A stretch of 64,000 nt of DNA from Paenibacillus polymyxa. Lineage in GTDB: Bacteria; Bacillota; Bacilli; Paenibacillales; Paenibacillaceae. Under the pieces are notes generated by a model. The model saw nothing but the letters and a program-made list of their open reading frames with translations. It had not been told where the DNA came from and made no database searches. The translations under genes were made by a program, and so were the position numbers. The stretch is taken from the NCBI RefSeq assembly GCF_018614975.1, contig NZ_JAGGNR010000008.1, forward strand, positions 1-64,000. The letters are read 5' to 3'. How positions within the stretch are numbered: the stretch's first letter is position 1; every line of letters begins with the position of its first letter. Of the stretch, positions 1-8,184 are shown piece after piece.

Positions 1-20
1 ACTTGACAGGGAGCGGTTCA
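1..20 (-). repeat. possible insertion-sequence terminal end
   Basis: Read on the minus strand these bases are TGAACCGCTCCCTGTCAAGT. The TGAACC start followed by a C-rich stretch and TGTCAAGT resembles terminal repeats of IS3-family elements in Firmicutes. If so, the element body lies to the left, outside the window. This is pattern memory only; no transposase or partner repeat is visible. Confidence 0.2.
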
Positions 21-54
21 TCCGGAAGTTGGGGTCTTCTTTTTATATCGCGAT

Positions 55-426
55 TTATTTGCGCCAGAATGTTGAACATTCTGCCTTATCCTTTATATTG
101 AACTCAATCATTCTCTCAAGTAACGAAAAATCAATCTCCTGTTTCCACTTCATCCGCACCAACTCTTTGGTGTGATCATACCCCGCCTGTGTGATCGCTT
201 CCGAAAAACGAATAATTCCGGCCTTCTCGGGAGCAACAGCCAAATGTTGCTTGGATACACTAAAGCCAATGATAAAGGTATCATGGTCGGTAAACATCGG
301 TTGGTTCCATGCTATTTTTTGTTTTAAATTCGGGAATTTTTCAGTGACCCAGTTCAAGACTCCTTCTGTTCGTGCCTGGTGTTCCGGGTTATCGATGCGA
401 GCTATAAATTCTGCAAAGGTCTCCAT
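55..426 (-). CDS. fra: DUF1801 protein, frataxin-like iron chaperone Fra/YdhG family
   Basis: This 123-residue protein matches the DUF1801 family. Its pattern is an N-terminal FAEFIARIDNPEHQAR helix, a central AWNQPMFTDHDTFIIGFS strand pair and a KQHLAVAPEKAGI segment. Bacillus subtilis YdhG (Fra) is about the same length and is described as a frataxin-like chaperone delivering iron for Fe-S cluster and haem synthesis. A GGGGGA ribosome binding site lies four bases before the ATG. The gene stands alone, with the adhA terminator and about 280 bp of empty sequence upstream. Family membership is fairly secure; the iron role is inferred from the B. subtilis protein. Confidence 0.75.
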   Translation of the reverse strand: METFAEFIARIDNPEHQARTEGVLNWVTEKFPNLKQKIAWNQPMFTDHDTFIIGFSVSKQHLAVAPEKAGIIRFSEAITQAGYDHTKELVRMKWKQEIDFSLLERMIEFNIKDKAECSTFWRK

Positions 427-700
427 TAGTTCCCCCTATATCATGAAATATACTATTTAATTTGCCCCATTTAAACTCATTCTATCATGAATATCAAATT
501 CAAAACCCCTTATCTGCCCGATAACTCAACAAAAAATGAGCTGCCTGCACCCTTCAGGCTGATGTGAAAATGATGCCTTCACCTTTCTCATCCCACTCCT
601 TTCATATTTTTCCAACTAGTTACTAGTTATTAGACGCAGGTATCTTCTGTTCGTTGCGATGAGACGGCGGGTTATAGAACGATCAGCAATTAACAAACTG
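427..700. other. intergenic region without a recognisable gene
   Basis: No convincing coding sequence was seen on either strand. The only notable signal is ACTAGT-T-ACTAGT at 615-627, a short perfect inverted repeat that could be an operator, but no regulator or promoter can be assigned to it. Confidence 0.4.
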
Positions 701-708
701 AAAAGCAA

Positions 709-738
709 AAAGCAGCTGACCTTGGCGGCAGCTGCTTT
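709..738 (-). terminator. terminator of adhA
   Basis: AAAGCAGCTG and CAGCTGCTTT form a 10-bp stem just downstream of the minus-strand adhA stop. On the minus strand the stem is followed by a T-rich run. Confidence 0.75.
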
Positions 739-775
739 CTACTATTTATAACTATCAATATTACACAGTTCATAC

Positions 776-1816
776 TTACATAGTGCTGATATCAATAACA
801 AAGCGATATTTCACGTCGGAAGCCAGTACACGTTTGTATGCTTCGTCAATCTGGTCTGCGGAGATGACCTCAATGTTAGGTGCAATATCATGTTCTGCAC
901 AGAAATCAAGCATTTCCTGCGTCTCACGGATACCACCAATCATGGAACCTGCGAATGAACGACGATGACCGATGAGAGAGAATACGTTAACAGCTAAAGG
1001 CTCTGGAGGAGCACCCACGTTCACGAGTGTACCATCCAGCGTGAGCAGTGAGAAATAAGCGTTAATATCAATATTCGCACTTACTGTGTTAATCATCAGA
1101 TCAAAGCTGCCTGCAAGTTTCTCGAATGTTTCCGGCTCGCTTGTGGCAAAGTAGTGATCTGCACCAAATTGTAGTCCATCTTCTTTTTTGCTCAAGGATT
1201 GGGAGAGAACGGTTACTTCGGCACCCATCGCATGTGCAATTTTGACAGCCATATGACCAAGACCACCCATACCTACAACGGCAACTTTCTTACCCGGGCC
1301 AGCTCCCCAGTGATGCAGGGGTGAATATGTCGTAATACCGGCACAGAGCAAAGGTGCAGCAGCATCCAGTCCAATGTTATCAGGGATGCGAACGACGAAA
1401 TCCTCTACGACAACAATATGAGTTGAATATCCACCTTGCGTCGGCTCACCGTATTTGTCTACCCCAGCATAAGTGGGAATATTTCCTTTGAGACAGTATT
1501 GCTCTTCACCTTTACGACAGTTATCACATTCACCACAGGAGTCAACCATACATCCGACCCCTACTCGGTCACCAACCTTGTATTTGGATACTCCGGTTCC
1601 CACATCCGTTACAATCCCGGCAATCTCGTGTCCAGGAACGAGTGGGTAATTCACAGGTCCCCATTCACCGTGGGCAGTATGGATGTCAGAATGGCAGATA
1701 CCTGCATATTTAATCTCGATTAATACATCATTAGTATCCAGATCACGTCGTTTAATTTCAGCACTTCTGAATTGTTGGTCGGGTCCGTCAACGGCTCTGG
1801 CTTTAGCTATAATCAA
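776..1816 (-). CDS. adhA: zinc-dependent NAD(P) alcohol/aldehyde dehydrogenase (AdhA/YahK type)
   Basis: A 346-residue medium-chain dehydrogenase of the cinnamyl-alcohol dehydrogenase/YahK class. The catalytic zinc motif [15 protein letters not shown] and the GHEIAGIV segment lie near residues 38-70. A structural zinc cluster of four cysteines follows ([15 protein letters not shown]), and the nucleotide-binding [13 protein letters not shown] is near residue 180. The family reduces aldehydes to alcohols with NADPH in the cytoplasm. The divergent adhR gene and its operator suggest induction by reactive aldehydes, as for AdhR/AdhA in B. subtilis. The start is an ATG behind AGGAGG. Transcription begins from a MerR-type promoter with a 19-nt spacer (see 1852-1882). 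Confidence 0.85.
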   Translation of the reverse strand: MIIAKARAVDGPDQQFRSAEIKRRDLDTNDVLIEIKYAGICHSDIHTAHGEWGPVNYPLVPGHEIAGIVTDVGTGVSKYKVGDRVGVGCMVDSCGECDNCRKGEEQYCLKGNIPTYAGVDKYGEPTQGGYSTHIVVVEDFVVRIPDNIGLDAAAPLLCAGITTYSPLHHWGAGPGKKVAVVGMGGLGHMAVKIAHAMGAEVTVLSQSLSKKEDGLQFGADHYFATSEPETFEKLAGSFDLMINTVSANIDINAYFSLLTLDGTLVNVGAPPEPLAVNVFSLIGHRRSFAGSMIGGIRETQEMLDFCAEHDIAPNIEVISADQIDEAYKRVLASDVKYRFVIDISTM

Positions 1817-1851
1817 TGGTATAACCTCCTCGTAATTTAAAGTTCAAAATA

Positions 1852-1882
1852 ATCTTACCCCCTCTAGTTAACTCTAGGTCAA
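1852..1882 (-). promoter_or_regulatory. MerR-type promoter/operator of adhA
   Basis: On the minus strand, TTGACC (1877-1882) and TAAGAT (1852-1857) are separated by exactly 19 nt. That is the over-long spacer typical of promoters activated by MerR-family proteins. The spacer carries the dyad TAGAGTTAACTAGAG. The same core TAGAGTTAACT recurs at 1961-1971 in front of adhR. Confidence 0.75.
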
Positions 1883-1915
1883 ATGTTTATCTTATTTTTT
1901 TATCTCCAACGTACT

Positions 1916-1977
1916 TTGACATCCAGTAATCCAACATGTTAGAATTCACTCGGATCAATCCTAGAGTTAACTCGAAG
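1916..1977 (+). promoter_or_regulatory. adhR promoter and second AdhR-like operator
   Basis: TTGACA (1916-1921), a 17-nt spacer and a weak TTAGAA (1939-1944) could form the adhR promoter. Downstream of it, CCTAGAGTTAACTCGAAG (1960-1977) repeats the dyad core of the adhA promoter. A regulator bound there would block its own transcript, so autorepression is the natural inference. Confidence 0.5.
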
Positions 1978-2008
1978 TCTACCCCTAGTAGAAAGGAATT
2001 CATTCTAT

Positions 2009-2422
2009 ATGACCTATTCAATCGGTGAAGTTGCCAAAAAATTAGACCTTACGGTATATACATTGCGTTACTACGACAAGGAAGGACTCATGCCTTTTGT
2101 GGAACGTACCCCGAGCGGAACACGTTTGTTCAAAGACTCCGACATTGACCTTCTAAAGATCATCCAATGTCTGAAACTGACCGGCATGCCTATTAAAGAC
2201 ATTAAGGACTTCATTGAATGGTGCTCTGAAGGAGACTCCTCGCTGAAGCAAAGATATGACATGTTTACGGAGCGAAAAGCTATTGTGGAAGCACAAATGG
2301 AGGAACTAAGAAAAACCATGAAAGTCATCGAGCACAAACGCTCCTACTACGAAACAGCTTTGGAAGCTGGGACCGAAGAGATTCACAAAATTAAACCGAT
2401 GGAACATGCCACCACCAATTGA
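2009..2422 (+). CDS. adhR: MerR-family aldehyde-responsive regulator, AdhR type
   Basis: A 137-residue MerR protein. The winged helix runs over residues 1-70 (YSIGEVAKKLDLTVYTLRYYDKEGL), followed by a long dimerisation coiled coil. Cys54 (IIQCLKLTGM) sits close to the conserved cysteine of the AdhR/NmlR subgroup, which senses aldehydes and other electrophiles by thiol modification. A second cysteine is Cys72. The gene is divergent from adhA, as in B. subtilis, and both carry the same dyad. It probably activates adhA and represses itself. AAAGGA precedes the ATG. Confidence 0.8.
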   Translation: MTYSIGEVAKKLDLTVYTLRYYDKEGLMPFVERTPSGTRLFKDSDIDLLKIIQCLKLTGMPIKDIKDFIEWCSEGDSSLKQRYDMFTERKAIVEAQMEELRKTMKVIEHKRSYYETALEAGTEEIHKIKPMEHATTN

Positions 2423-2453
2423 TTGTTCACGTTTTTTATTGTCTTGATTAACG

Positions 2454-2501
2454 CAAAAAAATAGTAGCTTGAGGTCCTCTAATGGATTTCAAGCTACTAT
2501 T
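2454..2501 (-). terminator. terminator with 13-bp perfect stem
   Basis: AATAGTAGCTTGA (2460-2472) and TCAAGCTACTATT (2489-2501) pair perfectly, with an A-tract on the left. This is a minus-strand terminator for the TetR gene, and it may also stop adhR from the other side. Confidence 0.8.
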
Positions 2502-2523
2502 CGTATGTGTAGAGAAAAACGCA

Positions 2524-3102
2524 TCAAGGTTCCAAAAGTTTCATGGATACATTGACAATCCGTTTTAATTTTTCCTTATCCGTCGAGGTTCTTGCCATGG
2601 CTCGTATGCCCACGGAGATATTGTGCAGGTACTCTGCCATTTCCTTTGCATTATGATCAGAGGAGAACTCTCCATCTCGCTGTCCCCATTCAATAATCTG
2701 CTCGAACATCCGCTCAGCTACATTAAATGATTCAAGAGATCGGGAGTCCACATCCGTATCACGTTGGCCCAGCTCCACCGCCGAGTTCACGATCAGGCAA
2801 CCTGATGGCGTATCCTCTGCTTCGCTGGTCATAACTTCGAAAATTTTATGCAGTGCTTCCACTGCTGTCCTGGACGCTTTGATCTCTGCGAGCAATGTGT
2901 TGTTGACCTTGCCATTGTAACGATCCATTGCCTGCAAAAACAGCGAATGTTTGTCATCAAACGTATCATATATACTTCTGCGATGAATCCCCATATGCTC
3001 AACCAGGTCACTCATCGACGTCTTCTCATAACCTTGTTCCCAGAAGATTTTCATTGCTTTATCCAATACTTCGTTCACTTCAAACTCTTTACTCCTAGCC
3101 AT
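2524..3102 (-). CDS. TetR/AcrR family transcriptional regulator
   Basis: A 192-residue TetR protein. The N-terminal helix-turn-helix covers residues 10-50 (LDKAMKIFWEQGYEKTSMSD, then the recognition helix MGIHRRSIYDTF), followed by an all-helical ligand domain. The segment DTPSGCLIVNSAVELG is typical of the YxaF/AcuR-like subgroup that represses neighbouring oxidoreductase or efflux genes. The ATG follows GGGAGG. No obvious target is adjacent, since the divergent neighbour is a decayed AraC gene. That gene, or an operator in 3103-3180, may once have been its target. Confidence 0.8.
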   Translation of the reverse strand: MARSKEFEVNEVLDKAMKIFWEQGYEKTSMSDLVEHMGIHRRSIYDTFDDKHSLFLQAMDRYNGKVNNTLLAEIKASRTAVEALHKIFEVMTSEAEDTPSGCLIVNSAVELGQRDTDVDSRSLESFNVAERMFEQIIEWGQRDGEFSSDHNAKEMAEYLHNISVGIRAMARTSTDKEKLKRIVNVSMKLLEP

Positions 3103-3391
3103 TTTGACTTCCCTCCCAAAATCAATTTAACACATCGGGAACGATCAGTAAATAAAATGTGCACCAGCTTCCGTACGTCCACATCTAATCATATATTGGT
3201 TGAACCGTAGGTGTATATCTCCTGTACTTGTTGTATATCATGACCTGAGTACTTGTGAATATGCGGCCAGCAATCGATGTCTTATCCATTCACATCAAAT
3301 GTTTGCCTATTCCTATCCGTTTTCTACCGCCTTCGGTCAATATACGATAGAATGTGATTATTATGTTGTCAGGAAAAAAGGAGAACTTTGC

Positions 3392-4064
3392 CTGTCTGAT
3401 CAAATACATGAACAACAAAACGAATTAGCCACACTCATTGACCGTTATTCTGACAAGGATGGGGTACATCCCACGGCAATCCCTTCATTATTTCTAATCC
3501 GTGAATCGGTTGTTACTGAACCTATATTTAGAGTGAATGAACCTTCCTTCTGCATTATCCTTCAGGGTGAGAAGGAGGTCCTTCTGGGACAGGATCGTTT
3601 CCGATATGGTCCAGGAAGTTATATTGTGGCAACCGTTGACTTGCCGGTTAGTGGACAAGTGATTCAAGCCTCGTCTGAGGCTCCCTATCTGGCCCTGAAA
3701 CTTGAATTCACATCCAGTGAGATTCTGGAGGTATTGAACCATTCCGATTTCCCAGCAAGACCGCGGAAAACAACGAGACGTGCGATGTTTGTCAGCCAAG
3801 CTGAACCGTCTCTGCTGGATGCAGTCGTCAGGTTAGCCCGTTTATTGGAAGATCATTCGGAAGATATCCCTCTGCTAGCTCCTTTGTTCAAAAAGGAAAT
3901 AGATTTGGCGAATATGAGCACTGCCTCTCTGCACAGTCACTTTAAAGAAGTGACTGCCATGAGCCCAATTCAGCCGTGAATATTCTCGCATGTTCGGATT
4001 TCCGCCCAGAGAAGATATTAAACGCTTGAGAGGCGGAAGCGATGAAACGACTACACTCTATTGA
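3392..4064 (+). pseudogene. AraC-family regulator with two internal deletions
   Basis: The first 180 or so codons match the N-terminal domain of the AraC_N subgroup (TLIDRYSDKDGVHPTAIPSL through LLAPLFKKEI). The sequence then jumps to DLANMSTASLHSHFKEVTAMSP, losing the linker and the first DNA-binding helix. After SPIQ the frame breaks. Shifted by one frame from about 3968, FSREYSRMFGFPPREDIKRL continues to a stop at 4064, so the second helix-turn-helix is also lost. The likely original start is a CTG at 3392 behind AAAAGGAG, perhaps a mutated ATG. An open frame runs upstream to 3200 by chance. The protein cannot bind DNA as AraC proteins do. Confidence 0.8.
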
Positions 4065-4113
4065 CTGGTTACTGGCTAGTACCGTTCCTATAGCTCGTCT
4101 AGTTCAACGACCA

Positions 4114-4148
4114 AAAGGACTCCTTCTGTTTTATCAGAGGAGTCCTTT
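4114..4148. terminator. bidirectional terminator
   Basis: AAAGGACTCCT and AGGAGTCCTTT pair over 11 bp between the convergent AraC remnant and namA. Short A and T tracts flank it on both sides. Confidence 0.65.
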
Positions 4149-4189
4149 CTTATTCATGTATTAATGAAGATCATTAAATCGCTAATACA

Positions 4190-5212
4190 TTAAAAACCAG
4201 TCGTATATTGTTTTGGAACGTCCGTTGTCTTGCGCAAAGCAGACGCAGCTTCCAAGGCCCAGTAAGGATTTCTTAACAGCCCTCTGCCAACTGCAACGAG
4301 ATCGGCTTCTTCATTTCCGATGACTGCATTCGCCAACGTAGGATCATCGAGTCTTCCAACAGCAATCACGGGCACATCAAGAGCCTCTTTGATTGCTTTA
4401 GCAAGAGGCACTTGATACGCCGCGTGAGTCCCTGGTCTGCCCCATGCAGCAATAGGTCCCTCGCCACCAGATGAGATATCAAATACGTCAACACCTGCCT
4501 CTTTATATGCCTTGGCAAACTCGGAACTTTCTTTAATGCCATAGCCACCTTCGACGTATTCTTTGGCTGAAATACGCATCATCAAGGGCATATCCTCGGG
4601 CATCTCAGCCTTTGCAGCCTGAATGATCTCCCGGCCAAATAACGTTAAATCTTGACCATATTCGTCTTCCCGCTTGTTTGTTAGTGGAGAATGGAACTGA
4701 TGAATCAGATATCCATGTGCGCCATGAAGCTCAATCGCATCAAAACCAGCTTTTACAGCACGAGCTACAGCACTCCGGAATTTTTCAACCATTCCTTTTA
4801 CTTCGTCCGTTGTAAGCGCTCGAGGTTGCTTGGAATTCTCATCAAAGGCGATTGCGGATGGAGCAACTGGAACCTCGGCATCTTCTGCTTTGCGGCCCGC
4901 ATGAGCAATCTGAATACCAACCTTGGCACCATAACTGTGACACGCATCGACGATCCGCTTCAGAGCCGGGATCTGTTCATCTGACCATAACCCAAGATCA
5001 TAATCTGAGATCCGGCCATCCGGTTCCACATCTGTCATTTCAATGATAATGAGGCCTGTTCCTCCCACGGCACGACTAACGTAGTGCATATAATGCCAAT
5101 CTGTTGCAATACCATCTTTTTGCTCAACTGAATATTGGCACATTGGGGCCATTACAACACGGTTTTTAAGCTCTAGGCTTTTAAAAGAATATGGACTAAA
5201 CAAATCTGTCAT
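4190..5212 (-). CDS. namA: NADPH dehydrogenase NamA/YqjM, old yellow enzyme
   Basis: A 340-residue FMN enzyme of the YqjM class of old yellow enzymes, which reduces activated C=C bonds and quinones and responds to electrophile stress. Visible landmarks are the start LFSPYSFKSLELKNRVVMAPMC with the YqjM-type cysteine, the QIAHAGRKA loop, the ELHGAHGYLIHQFHSPLTNKR active-site stretch and the flavin-phosphate region AVGRGLLRNP. The start at 5212 is an ATG behind AAGGGGAG; longer open frame upstream runs through the operator. It shares a palindrome (5254-5269) with the minus-strand gene at 5721-6365, suggesting control by the MarR protein at 6503. Confidence 0.88.
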   Translation of the reverse strand: MTDLFSPYSFKSLELKNRVVMAPMCQYSVEQKDGIATDWHYMHYVSRAVGGTGLIIIEMTDVEPDGRISDYDLGLWSDEQIPALKRIVDACHSYGAKVGIQIAHAGRKAEDAEVPVAPSAIAFDENSKQPRALTTDEVKGMVEKFRSAVARAVKAGFDAIELHGAHGYLIHQFHSPLTNKREDEYGQDLTLFGREIIQAAKAEMPEDMPLMMRISAKEYVEGGYGIKESSEFAKAYKEAGVDVFDISSGGEGPIAAWGRPGTHAAYQVPLAKAIKEALDVPVIAVGRLDDPTLANAVIGNEEADLVAVGRGLLRNPYWALEAASALRKTTDVPKQYTTGF

Positions 5213-5253
5213 CAAAATAAAACTCCCCTTTTCATGAATCACATATAATAAAA

Positions 5254-5269
5254 ATGCATGCGCAAGCAT
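5254..5269. promoter_or_regulatory. candidate MarR operator upstream of namA
   Basis: ATGCATGCGCAAGCAT is a 16-bp near-perfect palindrome (7 of 8 pairs). An almost identical element lies at 6408-6423 upstream of the NAD(P)-binding gene of the same locus. Confidence 0.55.
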
Positions 5270-5324
5270 TGAAACAATACCTACAATTAATAACTCCGTC
5301 TGATTTGGAACTCACATATATCTT

Positions 5325-5669
5325 TTACTTCATCACATAAAGACATTCAAATCCATGCTTTCGCAAAATACGAACAGCCTTTTTGGATTGAAGCATACCA
5401 GGTGACATTATAATTACGTTATCTTCTCGAAGAAGGTATTTTTCCCATGTGAAAGCAAGGCGCCCCAATGAGATGTTAATCGTATTCGGAGTAGGATTAG
5501 CCATATAATCCGTCGCATCTCGAATATCAATCACTTTATACTGCCGAAAATCACGCTCTTGTCTGAGAAATACTTGATAATCTATATATTCAAGATTGCG
5601 CACTGGCCAAAATTGAGGTACAACGATGAAGATACCTAATATGAAGGTCAAAAGCATCAACATAATCAT
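5325..5669 (-). CDS. membrane-anchored rhodanese-like protein lacking the catalytic cysteine
   Basis: A 114-residue protein with one N-terminal membrane segment (residues 2-22) followed by a rhodanese fold (YKVIDIRDATDYMANPTPNTINISLG). In active rhodaneses the loop after the fourth strand starts with cysteine. Here it reads MSPGMLQSKKAVRIL, so serine/proline replaces it and sulfur transfer is unlikely. Such inactive domains often act in binding. GAGAGGG precedes the ATG. It lies between namA and the NAD(P)-binding gene on the same strand and may share their transcript. Confidence 0.6.
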   Translation of the reverse strand: MIMLMLLTFILGIFIVVPQFWPVRNLEYIDYQVFLRQERDFRQYKVIDIRDATDYMANPTPNTINISLGRLAFTWEKYLLREDNVIIMSPGMLQSKKAVRILRKHGFECLYVMK

Positions 5670-5720
5670 TGTATAGCCCTCTCTTAACTCATCAGATATC
5701 GTCGAAAATTTTGTTTTGGA

Positions 5721-6365
5721 TCAGAGTCCACTCAATGCCTCAGATATTGTATCCTCACCAGCGATTAGATCAAATGAACGCTTGTAGGTATTCTTGTCAC
5801 TCAAACTGGCCAAAATTACATGAGCTACATCTTCACGAGCAATATTACCGGATGTGATATTCTCAGCAGCAGTAACTTTACCTGTTCCAGGTTCATTCAT
5901 TAGAATCCCTGGACGTATAATGGTATAAGTTAACCCACTGCTCTCTAACAATCTATCAGCATAGTGTTTCGCTACATAATATGGAAGGATGTTATCATGC
6001 CAGTTCTCACGATTATTGGCTTGGATCGCACTCACCATGATAAATCGATCAATACCCGCTTTTTGAGCCGCTTCAATGGTTTTCCCGGCACCATCCAGAT
6101 CAATCAGGAGTGTTTTATCATATCCCGTTGTACCGCCAGAACCAGCTGCAAATACAATGGCATCACAACCCGTTACAGCAGCTACAAGTGAGTCAACCGT
6201 ACCTTCCAAGTCGGCAAGCACCGTTTCCACACCTTGTGCTGCAAATGAATCTACCTGTTCTTGTTTTCGTACCATGGCAAGAACGGTGTGTTCTTCACTA
6301 TTCTTCAAAAGATGAATAAGCTGTTGACCAATCTGTCCATTTGATCCTACGACGAATACCTTCAT
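5721..6365 (-). CDS. NAD(P)H-binding atypical SDR (YhfK/YwnB-like)
   Basis: A 214-residue extended-SDR-like protein. It starts with MKVFVVGSNGQIGQQLIHLL, a GxxGxxG nucleotide loop, and contains DLEGTVDSLVAAVTGCDAIVFAAGSGG and a YVAKHYADRLL helix that replaces the usual YxxxK region. B. subtilis YhfK and relatives look alike; their substrates are not established, though many are stress-induced. The ATG at 6365 has AGGAGG eight bases upstream; a TTG two codons earlier is too close to that site. The upstream palindrome at 6408-6423 is shared with namA. Confidence 0.75.
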   Translation of the reverse strand: MKVFVVGSNGQIGQQLIHLLKNSEEHTVLAMVRKQEQVDSFAAQGVETVLADLEGTVDSLVAAVTGCDAIVFAAGSGGTTGYDKTLLIDLDGAGKTIEAAQKAGIDRFIMVSAIQANNRENWHDNILPYYVAKHYADRLLESSGLTYTIIRPGILMNEPGTGKVTAAENITSGNIAREDVAHVILASLSDKNTYKRSFDLIAGEDTISEALSGL

Positions 6366-6407
6366 GTTCAAAACCTCCTTTATACAAAATCACCGCATCC
6401 ATATTAA

Positions 6408-6423
6408 ATTCATGCGCATGCAT
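6408..6423. promoter_or_regulatory. candidate MarR operator, second copy
   Basis: ATTCATGCGCATGCAT pairs in 7 of 8 positions and matches the reverse complement of the element at 5254-5269 in 14 of 16 bases. It lies about 43 bp upstream of the NAD(P)-binding gene. Confidence 0.55.
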
Positions 6424-6502
6424 TTAATTTAACGGATATATTAATGAGTGTCAAGTCTTCTTATAGGGTAAATGACTACATTACCCTATATTCACCCTAG
6501 CC

Positions 6503-6928
6503 TTAGAACAATTCTTTAGTGAGGTTCTCTAATCGAGTCTCAAATCCATCCTGTTCCAATTCAGTTTGCAAGACCTGATTAAACGTTTGGAGTGCTCTCT
6601 TGTATTTATTCTCTCCAAGCTCCGTAATTCGAGTGTAAATGCCACGCCGGTCATCTTCACATGCATGTCTTTCCAGAGCCCCACAGTCTTTGGCTTCCAT
6701 CCTAACGACGAGCCTGGAAGTAGCACTTTGGCTCAACCCTACTAGTTCTTGAAGTTGCTGTAGGCGTAATTCCTTACCCTCCGCATTATATATGAAGTTT
6801 AACACATAAAATTCCTTCAAAGATAAGTCATATTGTTGAAGCAGAGCTTGTTCCAGCTTCTCGTTCAGATGGGTATGAATGTTAGAGAAAGCCAACCAAA
6901 CATTCAAACGTTCACTCTTTTGCTGCAA
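6503..6928 (-). CDS. MarR-family regulator with two central cysteines
   Basis: A 141-residue winged-helix MarR protein: LSLKEFYVLNFIYNAEGKELRLQQLQELVGLSQSATSRLVVRME, then the wing DDRRGIYTRITELG. Two cysteines lie in the wing entry (KDCGALERHACEDDRRG), a place where redox-sensing MarR proteins can form thiol switches. The start is a TTG at 6928 behind GGGGTGAT. It lies directly upstream of the NAD(P)-binding gene and near namA, both preceded by the ATGCGCAT palindrome, so it is the likely repressor of both. No copy of that palindrome was seen in front of the marR gene itself. Confidence 0.8.
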   Translation of the reverse strand: MQQKSERLNVWLAFSNIHTHLNEKLEQALLQQYDLSLKEFYVLNFIYNAEGKELRLQQLQELVGLSQSATSRLVVRMEAKDCGALERHACEDDRRGIYTRITELGENKYKRALQTFNQVLQTELEQDGFETRLENLTKELF

Positions 6929-7048
6929 TCTAGATCACCCCACTTGATATTTAATGTTCATCAGCTGTTATCCTATTGTATCAAGCTTAATTACATTGGT
7001 CAAAACCCATCCAAGTTCGACGTATATAACATTCTAAGCTCATAAGAA

Positions 7049-7087
7049 GAGCATTTCCCCGTCTTGTAACGACATTTGGAAATGCTC
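7049..7087 (-). terminator. terminator of the siderophore-binding lipoprotein gene
   Basis: GAGCATTTCC (7049-7058) pairs with GGAAATGCTC (7078-7087). The T-tract on the minus strand is weak (CTTCTTAT). Confidence 0.55.
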
Positions 7088-7114
7088 CAGTATTACCATT
7101 TATGCAGTCTAATC

Positions 7115-8143
7115 TTACTTCGCGGTAAGCAGGCTATCGGAAATAAATTGCAGCTGACCCTCCAGTGATACAGGATCGTTGTACGTATCTGAGGTCGGAT
7201 CAAGCTGGAACACATGGTTTGCCTTCACCGCAGGCAAGTTCTCCCATAATGTATTTTCATAAACGATCTTGGAATCGCTTGTATCACCTGCCCACGGGCT
7301 GGTGAAGATGATATCTCCCGCATATTCCGGCAATACCTCCATGGAGATCGAAGCCCATCCAGTCCCACTGTCAATCGCCTCAGCCTGGGCCTTGGCCGGT
7401 GCTTTGAGACCGAACTCTCCGTAGATAATCTCACCACCCCGACCGTAATTATGACCGAACACATATAAACCTTTGGCATACGGATTCAGGATGGAGACGG
7501 TACGATCACCTACAACGTCCTGTATCTTAGGCTTGAGCTCGTTGATCTGTGCTTCCCATTGTGCAATCCAAGCTTTTGCCGCATCTTCTCTATTGGTAAG
7601 CTCGCCCATTTCGATCATCAGATCCTTGTAATTAAGCTTACCGTACTCAATCTGTACGACAGGTGCAATCTGTTCCAGCCTGTCGATACCCTCTGAGCCA
7701 GTGTACACGATGATCAGGTCAGGTTTCAAACTGATCAGTTGCTCAGGCGTAGGCTCTTCACCCAAATCGGTTGTGCCCGCTGCTGTCAGTTGTTCCTTGA
7801 TATACTTGTTGTTCATCGCACCTGATGAGGCGCCGACCACTGGTGCATCCAGCGCAACAAAGTATCCAGTTGTGAATGCTGTCAAATCGACGATACGTTT
7901 TGGATTCTTGGGTACCTGTACTTCGCCTGCATCCGATTGATATGTAACGAGCTCCTCCTCGGCAGTTGCTGTTTTGTCCACTGATGTCGCTGAATCCGAA
8001 TCTGTCTTGATTTCTGTCTCTCCAACTGCGTTCGTGTCCCCACCAGTTGTACTACTTGTCGTGGCTGACTGACCACATGCGCCAAGTACGAGCAGCATAA
8101 CAAGTGCCATCATAATCCATATTGATCTTCTCTGTTTACGCAA
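7115..8143 (-). CDS. iron-siderophore ABC transporter substrate-binding lipoprotein (FhuD/FecB family)
   Basis: A 342-residue lipoprotein with signal peptide and lipobox LVLGAC (Cys near residue 23), then a Ser/Thr-rich linker. The periplasmic-binding fold of the TroA/FhuD class follows: VPKNPKRIVDLTAFTTGYFVALDAPVVGASS near residue 76, then GEEPTPEQLISLKPDLIIVYTG. It would capture ferric siderophore at the outer face of the membrane. No permease or ATPase is adjacent, so it probably serves a transporter elsewhere. The start is a TTG behind AGGTGG. A Fur box at 8168-8184 indicates induction under iron limitation. The siderophore type cannot be read from sequence. Confidence 0.8.
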   Translation of the reverse strand: MRKQRRSIWIMMALVMLLVLGACGQSATTSSTTGGDTNAVGETEIKTDSDSATSVDKTATAEEELVTYQSDAGEVQVPKNPKRIVDLTAFTTGYFVALDAPVVGASSGAMNNKYIKEQLTAAGTTDLGEEPTPEQLISLKPDLIIVYTGSEGIDRLEQIAPVVQIEYGKLNYKDLMIEMGELTNREDAAKAWIAQWEAQINELKPKIQDVVGDRTVSILNPYAKGLYVFGHNYGRGGEIIYGEFGLKAPAKAQAEAIDSGTGWASISMEVLPEYAGDIIFTSPWAGDTSDSKIVYENTLWENLPAVKANHVFQLDPTSDTYNDPVSLEGQLQFISDSLLTAK

Positions 8144-8167
8144 AATAAACCCACCTCTTCATTGATA

Positions 8168-8184
8168 TTGATAATCGTTATCAA
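8168..8184. promoter_or_regulatory. Fur box
   Basis: TTGATAATCGTTATCAA has perfect 7-bp inverted arms and lies inside a longer GATATTGATAATCGTTATCAACGATATC-like array. This matches the known Fur consensus core GATAATNATTATC and sits 25 bp upstream of the lipoprotein start. Confidence 0.8.

Noticed and set aside
675..3150. GAACGATCAG occurring at about 676 and 3139
   Set aside because: A 10-base match without dyad symmetry or consistent promoter context is likely chance.
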